From Streptomyces lydicus (GTDB lineage: Bacteria; Actinomycetota; Actinomycetes; Streptomycetales; Streptomycetaceae), in NCBI RefSeq assembly GCF_004125265.1, contig NZ_RDTE01000003.1, forward strand, positions 1,302,001-1,366,000: a stretch of 64,000 nucleotides of DNA. The letters run 5' to 3'. Positions 1 through 7,736 of this stretch are shown piece after piece; the stretch's first letter is position 1, and each line of letters opens with the position of its first letter. The notes below the pieces were generated by a model. That model was not told the origin of the DNA. It saw only the letters and a program-made list of their open reading frames with translations, and did not search any database. A program made the translations under genes and the position numbers.

Positions 1-207
1 CCAGCCGGGGCACCACTGACCGTGTGTCTGCCGGTGGGCTGCCACCGCGGCGGCTGCCACCTTGCGCCACGGCTGGCCGTAGCCACGCTGGTGAGCGCTG
101 CCTCGCAGTTGGTCCTGCCTCTGCTGCCATGCCGCCTGGTCCGTGTCGCACCTCGACGCGTTGCGGGTGAGGCGTCCACACACCAGGCAGGGCCGGAGCC
201 TGCGCAT
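1..207 (-). CDS. HNH endonuclease, N-terminal part (cut by window edge)
   Basis: Reading leftward from an ATG at 205-207 the frame is open to the window edge and gives 69 residues. It begins MRRLRPCLVCGRLTRN and contains a CxxC pair near residue 7, a second Cys near residue 20, and the RGSAHQRGYGQPWRK segment characteristic of phage HNH proteins just before the catalytic region. A GGGAGG ribosome site lies upstream. The HNH residues would fall outside the window. Phage HNH endonucleases of this type act with terminase in DNA packaging and usually precede the terminase genes, which suggests that terminase lies to the left. Confidence 0.8.
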   Translation of the reverse strand, partial: MRRLRPCLVCGRLTRNASRCDTDQAAWQQRQDQLRGSAHQRGYGQPWRKVAAAAVAAHRQTHGQWCPGW

Positions 208-228
208 GCCCTGCCTCCCTATCTGCGG

Positions 229-2097
229 TCAGCTGACTCCGTACCACTGCGAGCCCCAGCCCGTGTTGATCAGCGTGGTGGTCTGCTGCGTCAGGTCCAG
301 GCTGGCGGGCAGGCTCGTCTGCCCGGTGAGCATGTTGGAATACCGCAGCCTCGGCGGGGCGAGCTTGAGGTTGACGGTGATTCCGGCGCCCGTGCTCTTG
401 AAGGTCAACCCGTTGGTGGCCCATACCCCGTTGAGCAGCATGGCGATGAAGTAGTCGCCCGGCGGTGCGGTGAACGGTGTGACGAGCGGGAAGGTGCGGC
501 CGGTGGCGCCGAACAGGAGGAGGCTGGAGAGGTCGGCGGTGACCCCCATCCGCGTGCCGGCCGCGTTGTATGCGCCCAGGTAGCAGTTGTTGAGGGTGGC
601 GCCGCTGTCGACGCCGGCCAGGCCGATCGAGATCTCCGACCAGGTGATCTGCTTCCTGATCTCGATCTTCGTCAGGGTGATCTGCCCTGCTATCGAAGTG
701 GTCTGGGCCGTGACGTGTCCGGCGTTGTTCGGGTCACCGGTCCAGGTCAGATACCCCTGGTCGCTGGGCAGGTGGGCGGTGTTGTCGAGGTTGATGCCGG
801 AGGCGGCCGGGCCCGAGCCGGAGATCTTGACGACCTCCAGCGTCGACCCCGCCTTGAGCGTGGTCGGGCTGGCGGTGCTGGTCTGCTGGGCCCAGCGGAG
901 CTTCAGCGTGCCGGCGGTGCTGCCGGTGGCGACGATGCCCTGTGGGAGGACCATGATTCCGGCGAGCGTGGCGGAGGACGCCATGACGCCGATGTCGCTG
1001 TTGCTGCCGAAGAGTCGCGCGGCGACCTTGAGCTGTGCGCTGCCGTCCGGTGTGGTGGTGCTGAGGGTGCCGGCTTCGGGCGCCCACCCGCCGGTGGCGC
1101 CGGTGGGCGCGGTGAAGGTCATGGTCGCGTCGGCGGCTTCGGGCCCGTCGAAGAGGAGCATGCCGCGGAACCGGTACACCGAGTTGGCGTCGAGGCTGGC
1201 GAAGAGGTGCAGATCGTCGCTGACGGTGGTGGTCGAAGTCCGGGTCTCGTCTGCCGTCTTCACCGGTGTCTGGGTGAGGGCGGACAGGGCGGCGACGGCG
1301 GTGCTGGCGGTTCCTGCCGGGTCTGCGCCGATGTCGGCCGGGGCGAGGGCGTCGGTGCCGCCGGTGGCGTGGCTGGCCTTGTGCGCGACCGGGGTGCGGG
1401 CGTTGGTGGTGGTGGGGTCGGTCGATTTCAGGGCGATGGTGTCGCCTGCTCCGGCCGCGCCGAGGGGCGGCTGCAGCCCTGTGGCTCCCTGGGCGCCGGC
1501 CGGGCCAGTGGCCCCGGCGTCTCCCTTTGCCCCGGTCGCGCCTGTGGCTCCCTGCGGTCCGGCCGGCCCTTGCGCTCCCGTTGCTCCCGTTGCTCCCGTG
1601 GGGCCTGCGGGCCCCGTCGCGCCGGTCGCTCCGGCGGGGCCGACGAGGGAGGCGAGCCACTGGGTGACGGTGCCGACGAAGCCGTTGGCGAGGGCGAGTT
1701 CGTAGGCGGAGGCGCCGGCCGTGCCCGCAGTCCCGCCGGTGGTGCCGTCGGGTGCGGGAACAGGGATGAGGCTGTCGAGCTGGACGGTGTCGCCGTTGTT
1801 GCCGTGGATGTCGGCCCAGAAGGTGATCCGGCGGCCGCCGGTCGGTTGCACGTCGACCTGCCAGCGCCAGCCGGTGGGAGCAATTCCAGCGGCGTTGTTG
1901 GGGATGACCTGCACGGAGACGGTGCCGTTGGTGTCGAAGGGCTGGACGCCGCCGCCGGGGTAGATCGCGTGCCGGGTGGAGTCCACGAGCGTGGCTGAGG
2001 GGGTGAGGATGATGCTGCCGCTGAAGGGCGTTCCGCCGACGGCTGCCGGGATGGTGCCCGTGAGGGTGACAACTGGGGTGCCGGCAGGAAAGGGCAT
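229..2097 (-). CDS. Collagen-like phage tail/appendage protein
   Basis: This is a 622-residue protein. The ATG at 2097 is chosen because a strong AGGGGAGG site precedes it and because a perfect hairpin at 2121-2154 separates it from any longer start. Residues about 1-150 form an unrecognised N-terminal domain with beta-rich sequence. Residues about 165-235 are Gly-X-Y triplets such as [20 protein letters not shown] long Ala/Thr/Gly-rich C-terminal region follows that looks like a receptor-binding or carbohydrate-binding tip. Collagen-like repeats are common in phage tail fibres and minor tail proteins, so a virion appendage is the likely role. It lies just upstream of the HNH gene and reads in the same direction. 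No catalytic motif was seen. Confidence 0.75.
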   Translation of the reverse strand: MPFPAGTPVVTLTGTIPAAVGGTPFSGSIILTPSATLVDSTRHAIYPGGGVQPFDTNGTVSVQVIPNNAAGIAPTGWRWQVDVQPTGGRRITFWADIHGNNGDTVQLDSLIPVPAPDGTTGGTAGTAGASAYELALANGFVGTVTQWLASLVGPAGATGATGPAGPTGATGATGAQGPAGPQGATGATGAKGDAGATGPAGAQGATGLQPPLGAAGAGDTIALKSTDPTTTNARTPVAHKASHATGGTDALAPADIGADPAGTASTAVAALSALTQTPVKTADETRTSTTTVSDDLHLFASLDANSVYRFRGMLLFDGPEAADATMTFTAPTGATGGWAPEAGTLSTTTPDGSAQLKVAARLFGSNSDIGVMASSATLAGIMVLPQGIVATGSTAGTLKLRWAQQTSTASPTTLKAGSTLEVVKISGSGPAASGINLDNTAHLPSDQGYLTWTGDPNNAGHVTAQTTSIAGQITLTKIEIRKQITWSEISIGLAGVDSGATLNNCYLGAYNAAGTRMGVTADLSSLLLFGATGRTFPLVTPFTAPPGDYFIAMLLNGVWATNGLTFKSTGAGITVNLKLAPPRLRYSNMLTGQTSLPASLDLTQQTTTLINTGWGSQWYGVS

Positions 2098-2120
2098 CGT
2101 GCCTCCCCTCGCGGGTACGA

Positions 2121-2154
2121 CGAAGGCCCCGACCTGTGTAGGTCGGGGCCTTCG
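2121..2154. terminator. Perfect 15-bp-arm hairpin terminator
   Basis: Arms 2121-2135 and 2140-2154 (CGAAGGCCCCGACCT and its complement) enclose a 4-base loop. It lies between the end of the small HTH gene and the start of the collagen-like gene, so it probably ends the upstream leftward transcript. Confidence 0.75.
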
Positions 2155-2223
2155 GGACGCTGTGGTGCAGCTGGTTTTGGGCACAGCTGTACGGGCAAAT
2201 CGTGGCGCGGGTGTTGATCTGTG

Positions 2224-2436
2224 TCAAGCGGCGCGCTGACCTGGCCGGGTGGGCTTGGCGGCGACCGCGGCCGCCTGCACGGCGTCGACGCGGAAGTACG
2301 GGCGCTTGGGGGTGCCGCCTGCGCGGTGGAGGATGCCGCGGCGGACCCAGTCGCGGATGGTGGCGGGCTGCCTGCCGACGGCCATGGCGGCCATGCTGGT
2401 GGTGAGGTAGCCGGGTGGGAGCGCGAGGTGTTCCAT
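2224..2436 (-). CDS. Small helix-turn-helix protein (excisionase/MerR-like fold)
   Basis: A 70-residue protein. The start MEHLALPPGY is placed at 2436. The segment TTSMAAMAVGRQPATIRDWVRRGIL reads as a winged-helix HTH of the kind used by excisionases and phage small DNA-binding proteins, and is followed by a wing with KRPYFRVDAV. It sits at the downstream end of a leftward unit, far from the integrase, so it may be a late-gene regulator and not the recombination directionality factor. Its binding site is unknown. Confidence 0.6.
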   Translation of the reverse strand: MEHLALPPGYLTTSMAAMAVGRQPATIRDWVRRGILHRAGGTPKRPYFRVDAVQAAAVAAKPTRPGQRAA

Positions 2437-2619
2437 GTGCCCATTGTGGTGGAGGCGGCGGACGTGGTTCGCCCCGCCGTCCGGTCGCTGTTCCGGGGCG
2501 GGGCGGGGTCCGAGGAGCGCCAGCAGCTCGGATGGTTGACGTGTTCGACGGTACGGGTGGGCACTGACAGTCCTGGGATTCTGGCCCCAACCCGCTTGCT
2601 GGTGTCTTAGGTTGCCGCC

Positions 2620-2871
2620 ATGAAACTCGTCGCCTGGGTCGGCATCGCCGCTGCGGTGCTGGCCGTAGTTGCTGCTGCCATCGTCCTCGTAAGCCTTCAC
2701 CGCCAGGCCGCGGAGTCGCGAAAGCCTGCGACGTGGGGAGATGTCGAGCGTATACGTGAGCTGGCACTCTCGGTGGATGGCCGGGCGCGGTGGGTGGCGT
2801 GGTTGACCGTCGCGAACGCTGTGCTCGGCTTCATCGGCGCGCTGATGGCGCTGGCGGATAACGCCGGCTGA
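2620..2871 (+). CDS. Small membrane protein, two predicted transmembrane helices
   Basis: An 83-residue protein on the rightward strand. Residues 4-26 (VAWVGIAAAVLAVVAAAIVL) and about 58-77 form hydrophobic helices around a charged loop. Its stop overlaps the start of the next gene by one base, so the two are probably translationally coupled. These two genes run opposite to the surrounding phage genes, as moron-type accessory genes often do. Function not recognised. Confidence 0.65.
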   Translation: MKLVAWVGIAAAVLAVVAAAIVLVSLHRQAAESRKPATWGDVERIRELALSVDGRARWVAWLTVANAVLGFIGALMALADNAG

Positions 2872-3503
2872 TGGATCCGACAGTGCAGGGGGCGTTGATC
2901 GGTGCGGGTGCGACAGCATTCGGCGCGCTGATCACAGGGCGTTTCACGGCGTCGTCATCGCTGAAGGCTGTGAAGTTCCAGATACAGGCGCAGCGGCTTG
3001 ACGGGTTGTGGCAGATGAGGCGGGATGCGTATGCAGTGTTTCTGACGTCAGTTGAGGCGACGCGCGGGGCCTTACGGAGGTTGGAGGGGGCGGTGTCGGC
3101 GCCTGGGGTGGGATCGGACTGCTGGTCATCATCGGTGGCTGCTGCTCGCGGGGCGGTAGATGAGGCGGCCTATGAGATGTGGCGGCAGGGCACGATCTTC
3201 CGTATCGCTGTCACCGGCTTGGAGGCGGATTCGGCGGAGAGCCTGGTGTCCGTGGTCAACGGAGTGATCTCCGATATGGACGAGTGGACGACGGCCGCGG
3301 GCCAACAACGCCAAGACGCGGACATTTTGCGGGGCCGGGCGCTGCAGTGGCTGGAGGCGCTGCCAGACACGTTGGAGCACTTCATGGAGATGTCGAAGGG
3401 GTACCTGCAGGGCATCCCTGATGTAGATCCGCCTGGCCCGAGCCTCCGGCAGCGGTGGCGGTCATGGCTGCTTGCGCGGCGGCTCAGGGCTTTGGACGAC
3501 TGA
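2871..3503 (+). CDS. Hypothetical protein with N-terminal membrane anchor; contains a TTA codon
   Basis: A 210-residue protein that begins with a hydrophobic, Gly/Ala-rich segment (VQGALIGAGATAFGALITG) followed by a long charged helical body. It is coupled to the preceding small membrane gene. Leu68 is encoded by TTA at 3072-3074, the rare codon read in Streptomyces only by the bldA-type tRNA; the same phage carries a tRNA of that specificity. The anchored-helical layout and the opposite orientation suggest an accessory lysogeny gene such as exclusion or defence, but no family was recognised. Confidence 0.6.
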   Translation: MDPTVQGALIGAGATAFGALITGRFTASSSLKAVKFQIQAQRLDGLWQMRRDAYAVFLTSVEATRGALRRLEGAVSAPGVGSDCWSSSVAAARGAVDEAAYEMWRQGTIFRIAVTGLEADSAESLVSVVNGVISDMDEWTTAAGQQRQDADILRGRALQWLEALPDTLEHFMEMSKGYLQGIPDVDPPGPSLRQRWRSWLLARRLRALDD

Positions 3504-3532
3504 TCAGGCCGCCAGTGCTGCGATGCCGTCGA

Positions 3533-3742
3533 TCATGCGGGCCGCTTCTTCCTGGCGAGGGCGGCGGCGATCTGCGCTCCGGCGGGCTGTGCTCGTCGGA
3601 GGCTCTCGGCGAATGCCCAGAGTCCCTCCGCAGCAATGCCGAGGGCGGCCTGCTGTGGGACGTGGCCGTGCTGGGCGATGGTGTGGGCCCGGCGGACGTG
3701 CCGGAGGGCGCGGTCCCGGTTGGGGTAGGGCTGGTGGGCCAT
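3533..3742 (-). CDS. Hypothetical phage protein, 69 aa
   Basis: A basic helical protein (MAHQPYPNRDRALRHVRRAH, ending RKKRPA). It is the last gene of a leftward group and converges on the gene ending at 3503. No family recognised. Confidence 0.5.
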   Translation of the reverse strand: MAHQPYPNRDRALRHVRRAHTIAQHGHVPQQAALGIAAEGLWAFAESLRRAQPAGAQIAAALARKKRPA

Positions 3743-3752
3743 GGGTTCCCTC

Positions 3753-4049
3753 TCAGTGGTCCGGGCGGGGTTCCACGTCCACGGTGACGAACACGCTCGG
3801 GCCGTCGCCCGGCTCGGCGTTCTCGTACGCGATCTGGACAGCGAGCACCACGGCTGGCACCCCGTGGACGACGATCTCCTGCCCCTTCAGGGGGATGGGC
3901 AGGGGCGCGGTGGCCTCGAAGCACGCGAGGCTCTGGCCGTCGTACGCGAACTCGAGCGCGTATCGCACCTCGTCGGCGACTCCAGGCATGTCGGCCGCCT
4001 TGTGCGCCCGCGCGATCTCCCGGGCTGCGTTTCGGACGTTGTAGCTCAT
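3753..4049 (-). CDS. Hypothetical phage protein, 98 aa
   Basis: Starts MSYNVRNAAREIARAHKAAD. An N-terminal helical part is followed by beta-strand-like segments (GQEIVVHGVPAVVLAVQIAYEN). It is spaced 10 bases from the next gene downstream. Soluble; no catalytic motif seen; function unknown. Confidence 0.6.
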   Translation of the reverse strand: MSYNVRNAAREIARAHKAADMPGVADEVRYALEFAYDGQSLACFEATAPLPIPLKGQEIVVHGVPAVVLAVQIAYENAEPGDGPSVFVTVDVEPRPDH

Positions 4050-4062
4050 GTGGTCATCATCC

Positions 4063-4167
4063 TCATTTCGGCTGGCGGCTGGCGGACTTTTCGGCTTCCC
4101 GCTTGGTCTGGCTGATGGCGTTCCGGCGGCGGAGTTCGTCGAGGCTGATGGTTTTCTCCAGTGCCAT
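4063..4167 (-). CDS. Very small phage protein, 34 aa
   Basis: An ATG at 4167 opens a 34-codon frame beginning MALEKTISLDELRRRNAISQ and ending in a stop at 4063, 13 bases before the next start. The sequence is strongly charged and helical. Its codon use and tight fit between neighbours favour a real gene, but it is short. Confidence 0.45.
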   Translation of the reverse strand: MALEKTISLDELRRRNAISQTKREAEKSASRQPK

Positions 4168-4248
4168 GATGACGGTCCTGTCTCGTGTGCGGGATGGGTC
4201 CGGGGCGGCCGGTCAGCTGCCAGGCGGGCGGCCGCCCCGGGGGGCTGG

Positions 4249-4500
4249 TCAGCCGTCGATGTGCTCGGCGGTCGGCGGCGCGGTGCGCGGCAGGGGCTGG
4301 TCGTCGGGGTGTGGCCAGTAGCTGATGCGGCGGGGGCCGGGGTAGTAGCTGTGCTCGACGCGGTTCTGGGCCAGCCGGTCGACGGCGAACGCCGCCGGGT
4401 CCTGGTCGTCAGTGAGGATCTTGGTGCCGAGGGACAGGACGCGGTCCTCTTCGTCTCGGTCGTCGTCGGTGCGGGTGATCACGTAGGCGTAGCGGGTCAT
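4249..4500 (-). CDS. Hypothetical phage protein, 83 aa
   Basis: The start MTRYAYVITRTDDDRDEEDR is placed at 4500 because AAGGA lies at suitable distance upstream. An N-terminal beta strand is followed by an acidic stretch and a Pro-rich C-terminus. No function recognised. Confidence 0.55.
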   Translation of the reverse strand: MTRYAYVITRTDDDRDEEDRVLSLGTKILTDDQDPAAFAVDRLAQNRVEHSYYPGPRRISYWPHPDDQPLPRTAPPTAEHIDG

Positions 4501-4520
4501 GAGCACGTCCTTGGTGTTGG

Positions 4521-4739
4521 TCAGGCGAGGGGCAGGTCTGGCCGGAGCGCGTGGAGGGCGTCTTCCTTGCCTCGCCCGTCGACGTGACGAATCGCGGTGA
4601 ACCGTGCGCCGCAGGGGCGTTCATGGCTCCCGCCGGCCGTTCGTGTGTGGTGGGTGTCCCAGGGGACTGCGGGCAGGTGGCATCTGCCGCAGTCGGAATG
4701 GAAGTCCCCGACGATCAAGAGCGCGGTTTTCTCCGTCAC
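4521..4739 (-). CDS. Small Cys/His-containing phage protein, 72 aa
   Basis: The GTG start overlaps the stop of the preceding gene as GTGA. Residues include CGRCHLPAVPWDTHHTRTAG followed by a further Cys and several His, which could bind a metal. A nucleic-acid-binding zinc protein is possible but unproven. Confidence 0.55.
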   Translation of the reverse strand: MTEKTALLIVGDFHSDCGRCHLPAVPWDTHHTRTAGGSHERPCGARFTAIRHVDGRGKEDALHALRPDLPLA

Positions 4740-4909
4740 GCCTGCTCCCGCTGACGCTTCATCTCGGCTTCGATGTCGCCGTGCGATGCGCCGAGGTCAA
4801 GCGCGGCATTCATGGCGTCCAGGACGCCCTTCGGGTCGGTGCGGCACTCGGGCCCGCCGTGCTCGATGACGGCGCGGGCGGCGGCCTCGATGGCCTGCTG
4901 ACGGTCCAT
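4736..4909 (-). CDS. Small helical phage protein, 57 aa
   Basis: ATG at 4909, stop at 4736, overlapping the next start by four bases. The sequence begins MDRQQAIEAAARAVIEHGG and ends in a charged helix EAEMKRQREQA. Two amphipathic helices are likely. The coupling to the next gene supports it as real. Function unknown. Confidence 0.55.
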   Translation of the reverse strand: MDRQQAIEAAARAVIEHGGPECRTDPKGVLDAMNAALDLGASHGDIEAEMKRQREQA

Positions 4910-4995
4910 GGGTGATCCCTTCGGTGGGTGGTCCGGCCGGTCTGGCCGGCTCCCTGCCCGGCCCGGCTGTGGCGCCCGGGGCGGACAGGCAGCCG

Positions 4996-5862
4996 TCAGC
5001 CGGCCTCCTTCACGAGCCAGTGGGCGGGGTTGTCCTTGTCCTGGACGATGTGCACCGTGTGCTCTCCGCCGCTCTCCTCGGCGTCTCCATCCGCTCTCCG
5101 CTTCTCTCCACGGCTCTTCGTGGATGCGCTCTGACCTGCGTCTCCATCGGTGGAGAGCGGTGAAGAGTCCTTCTGGAGAGAGGTCTTGGGAGAGGGGAGG
5201 GGAGGGAGGGCGGAGCGGCGTACTCCGGTCCTCCCTGCGACCCCCCGGGAGCGCACCGTGCGGGCCACCTCGATGCGGTGGTCGGTGAGGGTCTGGCGCA
5301 GTTGCTCGTCGGGGGCCTCGGACAGCCCGTCCAGCCGCTCTCGCATGGCCGGGTACAGCTCCCCGAGGTGCACCCCTTCGTCGTCCCCGATGAGGGCACG
5401 GACGAGGGCCACCACGGGGTGCTCCGCGGGGGCTTCCGGGGAGGTGTCGGGGGTGGTCTTGTCAGTGCTCTTGCTGGCCTCTTTGGGGAGCGTGGGCCAC
5501 TGGCCTTTGGAGCGGTGGCAGTTGTAGGCGGCGAGGAGCCATCCGGCTGCGGCTGGCCAGAGCACTGCGTGGTGCCGGTCGGCGAGGCGCCAGGCCCCGT
5601 ACGTGGCTCCGGCGATGACCAGGCACCGGACGCCGTTGCCGAGGTAGGCGGGGAGGCCTGTCAAATCGTGGCGCTGACCGCGGCGGACCCAGGCTGCGAG
5701 GTGGGCGACCAGCCGGGGCGCGAGCATGCGGCTCCCCTCCCCCAGCCGTGCCGCCAGGGCGACGGCCCACCGGGTGCCTTTGCTCAGGGCCGTGACGGTG
5801 TCGGTGGCTTGCTGCCGTAGCCAGGGGAGCAGGGGCGTGTCGGTCTCGACGGGGGCGGTCAC
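4996..5862 (-). CDS. Membrane-associated phage protein, 288 aa, end of membrane operon
   Basis: The GTG at 5862 is chosen because it overlaps the upstream stop (GTGA). Residues about 45-120 contain a hydrophobic pair of segments (GNGVRCLVIAGATYGAWRLA and LWPAAAGWLLAAYNC). The C-terminal half is soluble, acidic and predicted cytoplasmic, with a possible winged helix near residues 170-210 (GVHLGELYPAMRERLDGLSE). It is the last gene of the operon that begins at 9654. A membrane protein with a DNA-binding-like tail is an inference from these features. No family assigned. Confidence 0.6.
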   Translation of the reverse strand: MTAPVETDTPLLPWLRQQATDTVTALSKGTRWAVALAARLGEGSRMLAPRLVAHLAAWVRRGQRHDLTGLPAYLGNGVRCLVIAGATYGAWRLADRHHAVLWPAAAGWLLAAYNCHRSKGQWPTLPKEASKSTDKTTPDTSPEAPAEHPVVALVRALIGDDEGVHLGELYPAMRERLDGLSEAPDEQLRQTLTDHRIEVARTVRSRGVAGRTGVRRSALPPLPSPKTSLQKDSSPLSTDGDAGQSASTKSRGEKRRADGDAEESGGEHTVHIVQDKDNPAHWLVKEAG

Positions 5863-6362
5863 AGGGCCACCCCGCCGTTGAAGAAGTCGACGATGCTCTG
5901 GCCGGCGTAGTTGTAGGTGTCGGGCAGCCACTGCATCACCTGCGCGACGCCGGCCGTGGCGCAGAGGGTGACGCCGACGTAGGCGCCGCCGAGCAACTTC
6001 CACCGGATCGTCTTGCTGGCCTTCGTGAACACCACGATGGCCAGGGCCACGACCACGACGAGGACGCAGGCGCCGGGGGTGGTGAGGGTGCCCATGCCGC
6101 CGGAGTGGAGCGCTCCCCCGCTGTGGCCGGTGGTGCGCTTGACTGCCCAGTCGCCTGCGGCGCTGTTGGCGGAGATCGACTTGACCGCGACCCAGCCGAG
6201 CAGGCCGCCCGCGCAGAGGAGGAGGCTCGCGCCGATGACGACGCCCCAGAGGGACGGCAGCATGGGCTTGAAGGCGCGGTTGCCTTTCCACCAGGTGCGG
6301 ATGGCGAGGGAGAGCACGATGAGGGACAGTGCGGCGCCGGTGATGGTCAGGGGCACGTTCAT
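5859..6362 (-). CDS. Phage integral membrane protein, four predicted helices, 167 aa
   Basis: Starts MNVPLTITGAALSLIVLSLA at 6362 with ATGA overlap to the gene before. Hydrophobic helices fall at about residues 5-22, 38-65, 103-120 and 130-148, separated by a Gly/Ser-rich loop. The layout, with small polytopic proteins encoded side by side, recalls spread or pilin-like proteins of actinomycete transfer systems, but no homology was recognised. Confidence 0.6.
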   Translation of the reverse strand: MNVPLTITGAALSLIVLSLAIRTWWKGNRAFKPMLPSLWGVVIGASLLLCAGGLLGWVAVKSISANSAAGDWAVKRTTGHSGGALHSGGMGTLTTPGACVLVVVVALAIVVFTKASKTIRWKLLGGAYVGVTLCATAGVAQVMQWLPDTYNYAGQSIVDFFNGGVAL

Positions 6363-6982
6363 GAGGTGGGCACTCCGGTGAGGGCGGTGACGATGTCGAG
6401 GGGGCGGATGACGCCGTAGACAGCGCCGACGGTGGTGGTGGCCAGCAGGAACAGGGACCAGGCGCCGCCGTGGCGGACGAGGCGGCGGCCGGCCAGGGCG
6501 GCGGTCCCTAGGCCGATGACGTAGGCGGCGGCCGGGTGTGTGGTGATCCGCACCGCGTAGAGGAGGGAGCCCCAGATGGGGCCGATGCCGTAGCCCACGC
6601 CGGGGATGGGGGCGACGGAGGCGGCCAGGGCGAGGATCGCGGCGTACGGGCTGGTGCGGTCGGTGAGCCAGTGCCAGCCGCGGCGGTACCACGGCGGGAC
6701 CGGCGGTGGTTCCTCGACGGGCAGGACCATGTCGACCACGACCCGCAGTTCCAGCGGTGCGGATGGGCCTGGCGGGTTGGCCGGCCAGGCCCAGGCGGGC
6801 GGGGGACTGGTCGGCGGCGGTGGCGGCGGGGCTACGGGCCGCCACGGCGGAGCGGCGGGCGTGCCGTGCGGAACGGGCGGCCCGGGCGCCGGGGCGGCTG
6901 GTGGGTTGGTGGGTAAGCCTGGGCGGGTGGGCCAGGGTTCGCCGGCCGGGATGATGCGGGTGATGCGTGCGGGTTCGGGCAT
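6359..6982 (-). CDS. Proline-rich N-terminus plus membrane domain, 207 aa
   Basis: Residues 1-75 are extremely proline-rich (PVAPPPPPPTSPPPAWAWPA), then a charged WYRRGWHWLTDRTSP segment, then three hydrophobic helices at about 120-140, 150-170 and 180-200. The start at 6982 lies 10 bases downstream of the preceding gene's stop at 6992. A Pro-rich cytoplasmic arm on a membrane anchor often serves as an interaction spacer. No family recognised. Confidence 0.6.
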   Translation of the reverse strand: MPEPARITRIIPAGEPWPTRPGLPTNPPAAPAPGPPVPHGTPAAPPWRPVAPPPPPPTSPPPAWAWPANPPGPSAPLELRVVVDMVLPVEEPPPVPPWYRRGWHWLTDRTSPYAAILALAASVAPIPGVGYGIGPIWGSLLYAVRITTHPAAAYVIGLGTAALAGRRLVRHGGAWSLFLLATTTVGAVYGVIRPLDIVTALTGVPTS

Positions 6983-6991
6983 GGCAGGGCC

Positions 6992-7171
6992 TCAGTGGTG
7001 GAAGAGGGCGGCGACGTAGGCCGCAGCCACGGTGATGAGGGCGAGGGTGCGCGCGGCGGGGAGAACGTAGGGCTCGGCCCGGCGGGTGCGGTTCGGAGCG
7101 AGGGCGAGGAGCCCGGCGAGGCCGAGCAGCGCGGCGGTGCCGAAGAAGATGAGGGCGATCGAGATGCGCAT
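6992..7171 (-). CDS. Small phage membrane protein, 59 aa
   Basis: Starts MRISIALIFFGTAALLGLAG, two predicted transmembrane helices joined by an Arg-rich turn. The start codon lies inside a perfect 14-bp palindrome GAGATGCGCATCTC (7161-7174), which also contains the octamer repeated through the upstream gene, so a binding protein there could affect translation or transcription. One base separates it from that upstream gene. Confidence 0.6.
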   Translation of the reverse strand: MRISIALIFFGTAALLGLAGLLALAPNRTRRAEPYVLPAARTLALITVAAAYVAALFHH

Positions 7172-7736
7172 CTCAGTCCTTCTTCGTGAGCTGCTGCAGG
7201 AGTTGGGCTTTCGTCTGGCCGATGCGCAGGGACTTCTGCAGGGTCCGCAGCGGGGCGGGCCGGCCGAGTGCGCGGGCCTGCTCGACGAGGTCGTCTGGGA
7301 GTGCATCCGGTTGCGCATCCGGCTCGGGCTCGTCGGTGCACTCGGGCTCGCCCTCGGTGCACTCCGGGGTGGGCTCCGGTTGCGCATCTGGGGCGGGCTC
7401 GGGTTCGTCGGCGGGCGGCGTCTCGTGTTCCTCGGATGCATCTGTGGGTGCGCATCCGCGGATGCGGGCGTGCACTACATCCCTGCGTTGGCCTGCGGCG
7501 AATGCGGGCGCGGGTGCGCGCATCTCGGGGTGCACTTCGGGTTCGGTGACGATGTCGAGCACGAGTGCGGGCCGGGGCGCATCCGAGGGTGCGGCATCGA
7601 GTGCGGGGGCGGATGCAGCCGGGATGGTGGGGTGCGGGGGCGGGTTGCCGGCGCCGATGGCGATGCGCACCATCTGCTCGGAGACGACGATGCCGTGGGC
7701 CGTGGTGATGCTGGCGAGTTCGGCGGGGTGCGCATC
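7163..7736. repeat. Cluster of GATGCGCA octamers in both orientations
   Basis: Exact copies of GATGCGCA or its complement lie at 7163, 7165 (overlapping palindrome), 7221, 7312, 7381, 7449, 7662 and 7729, with near matches at 7517 and 7576. Four successive copies, counting the near match, are spaced 69, 68 and 68 bases. They fall in more than one codon frame of the overlapping gene, so protein repetition does not explain them. I noticed only two other copies in the rest of the phage. Confidence 0.6.

Noticed and set aside
22..1998. Long rightward open frame (about 660 codons) over the collagen-like gene
   Set aside because: It is the complementary frame of the leftward gene; its composition (Gly/Arg/Val-rich, no domains) is that of a high-GC shadow.
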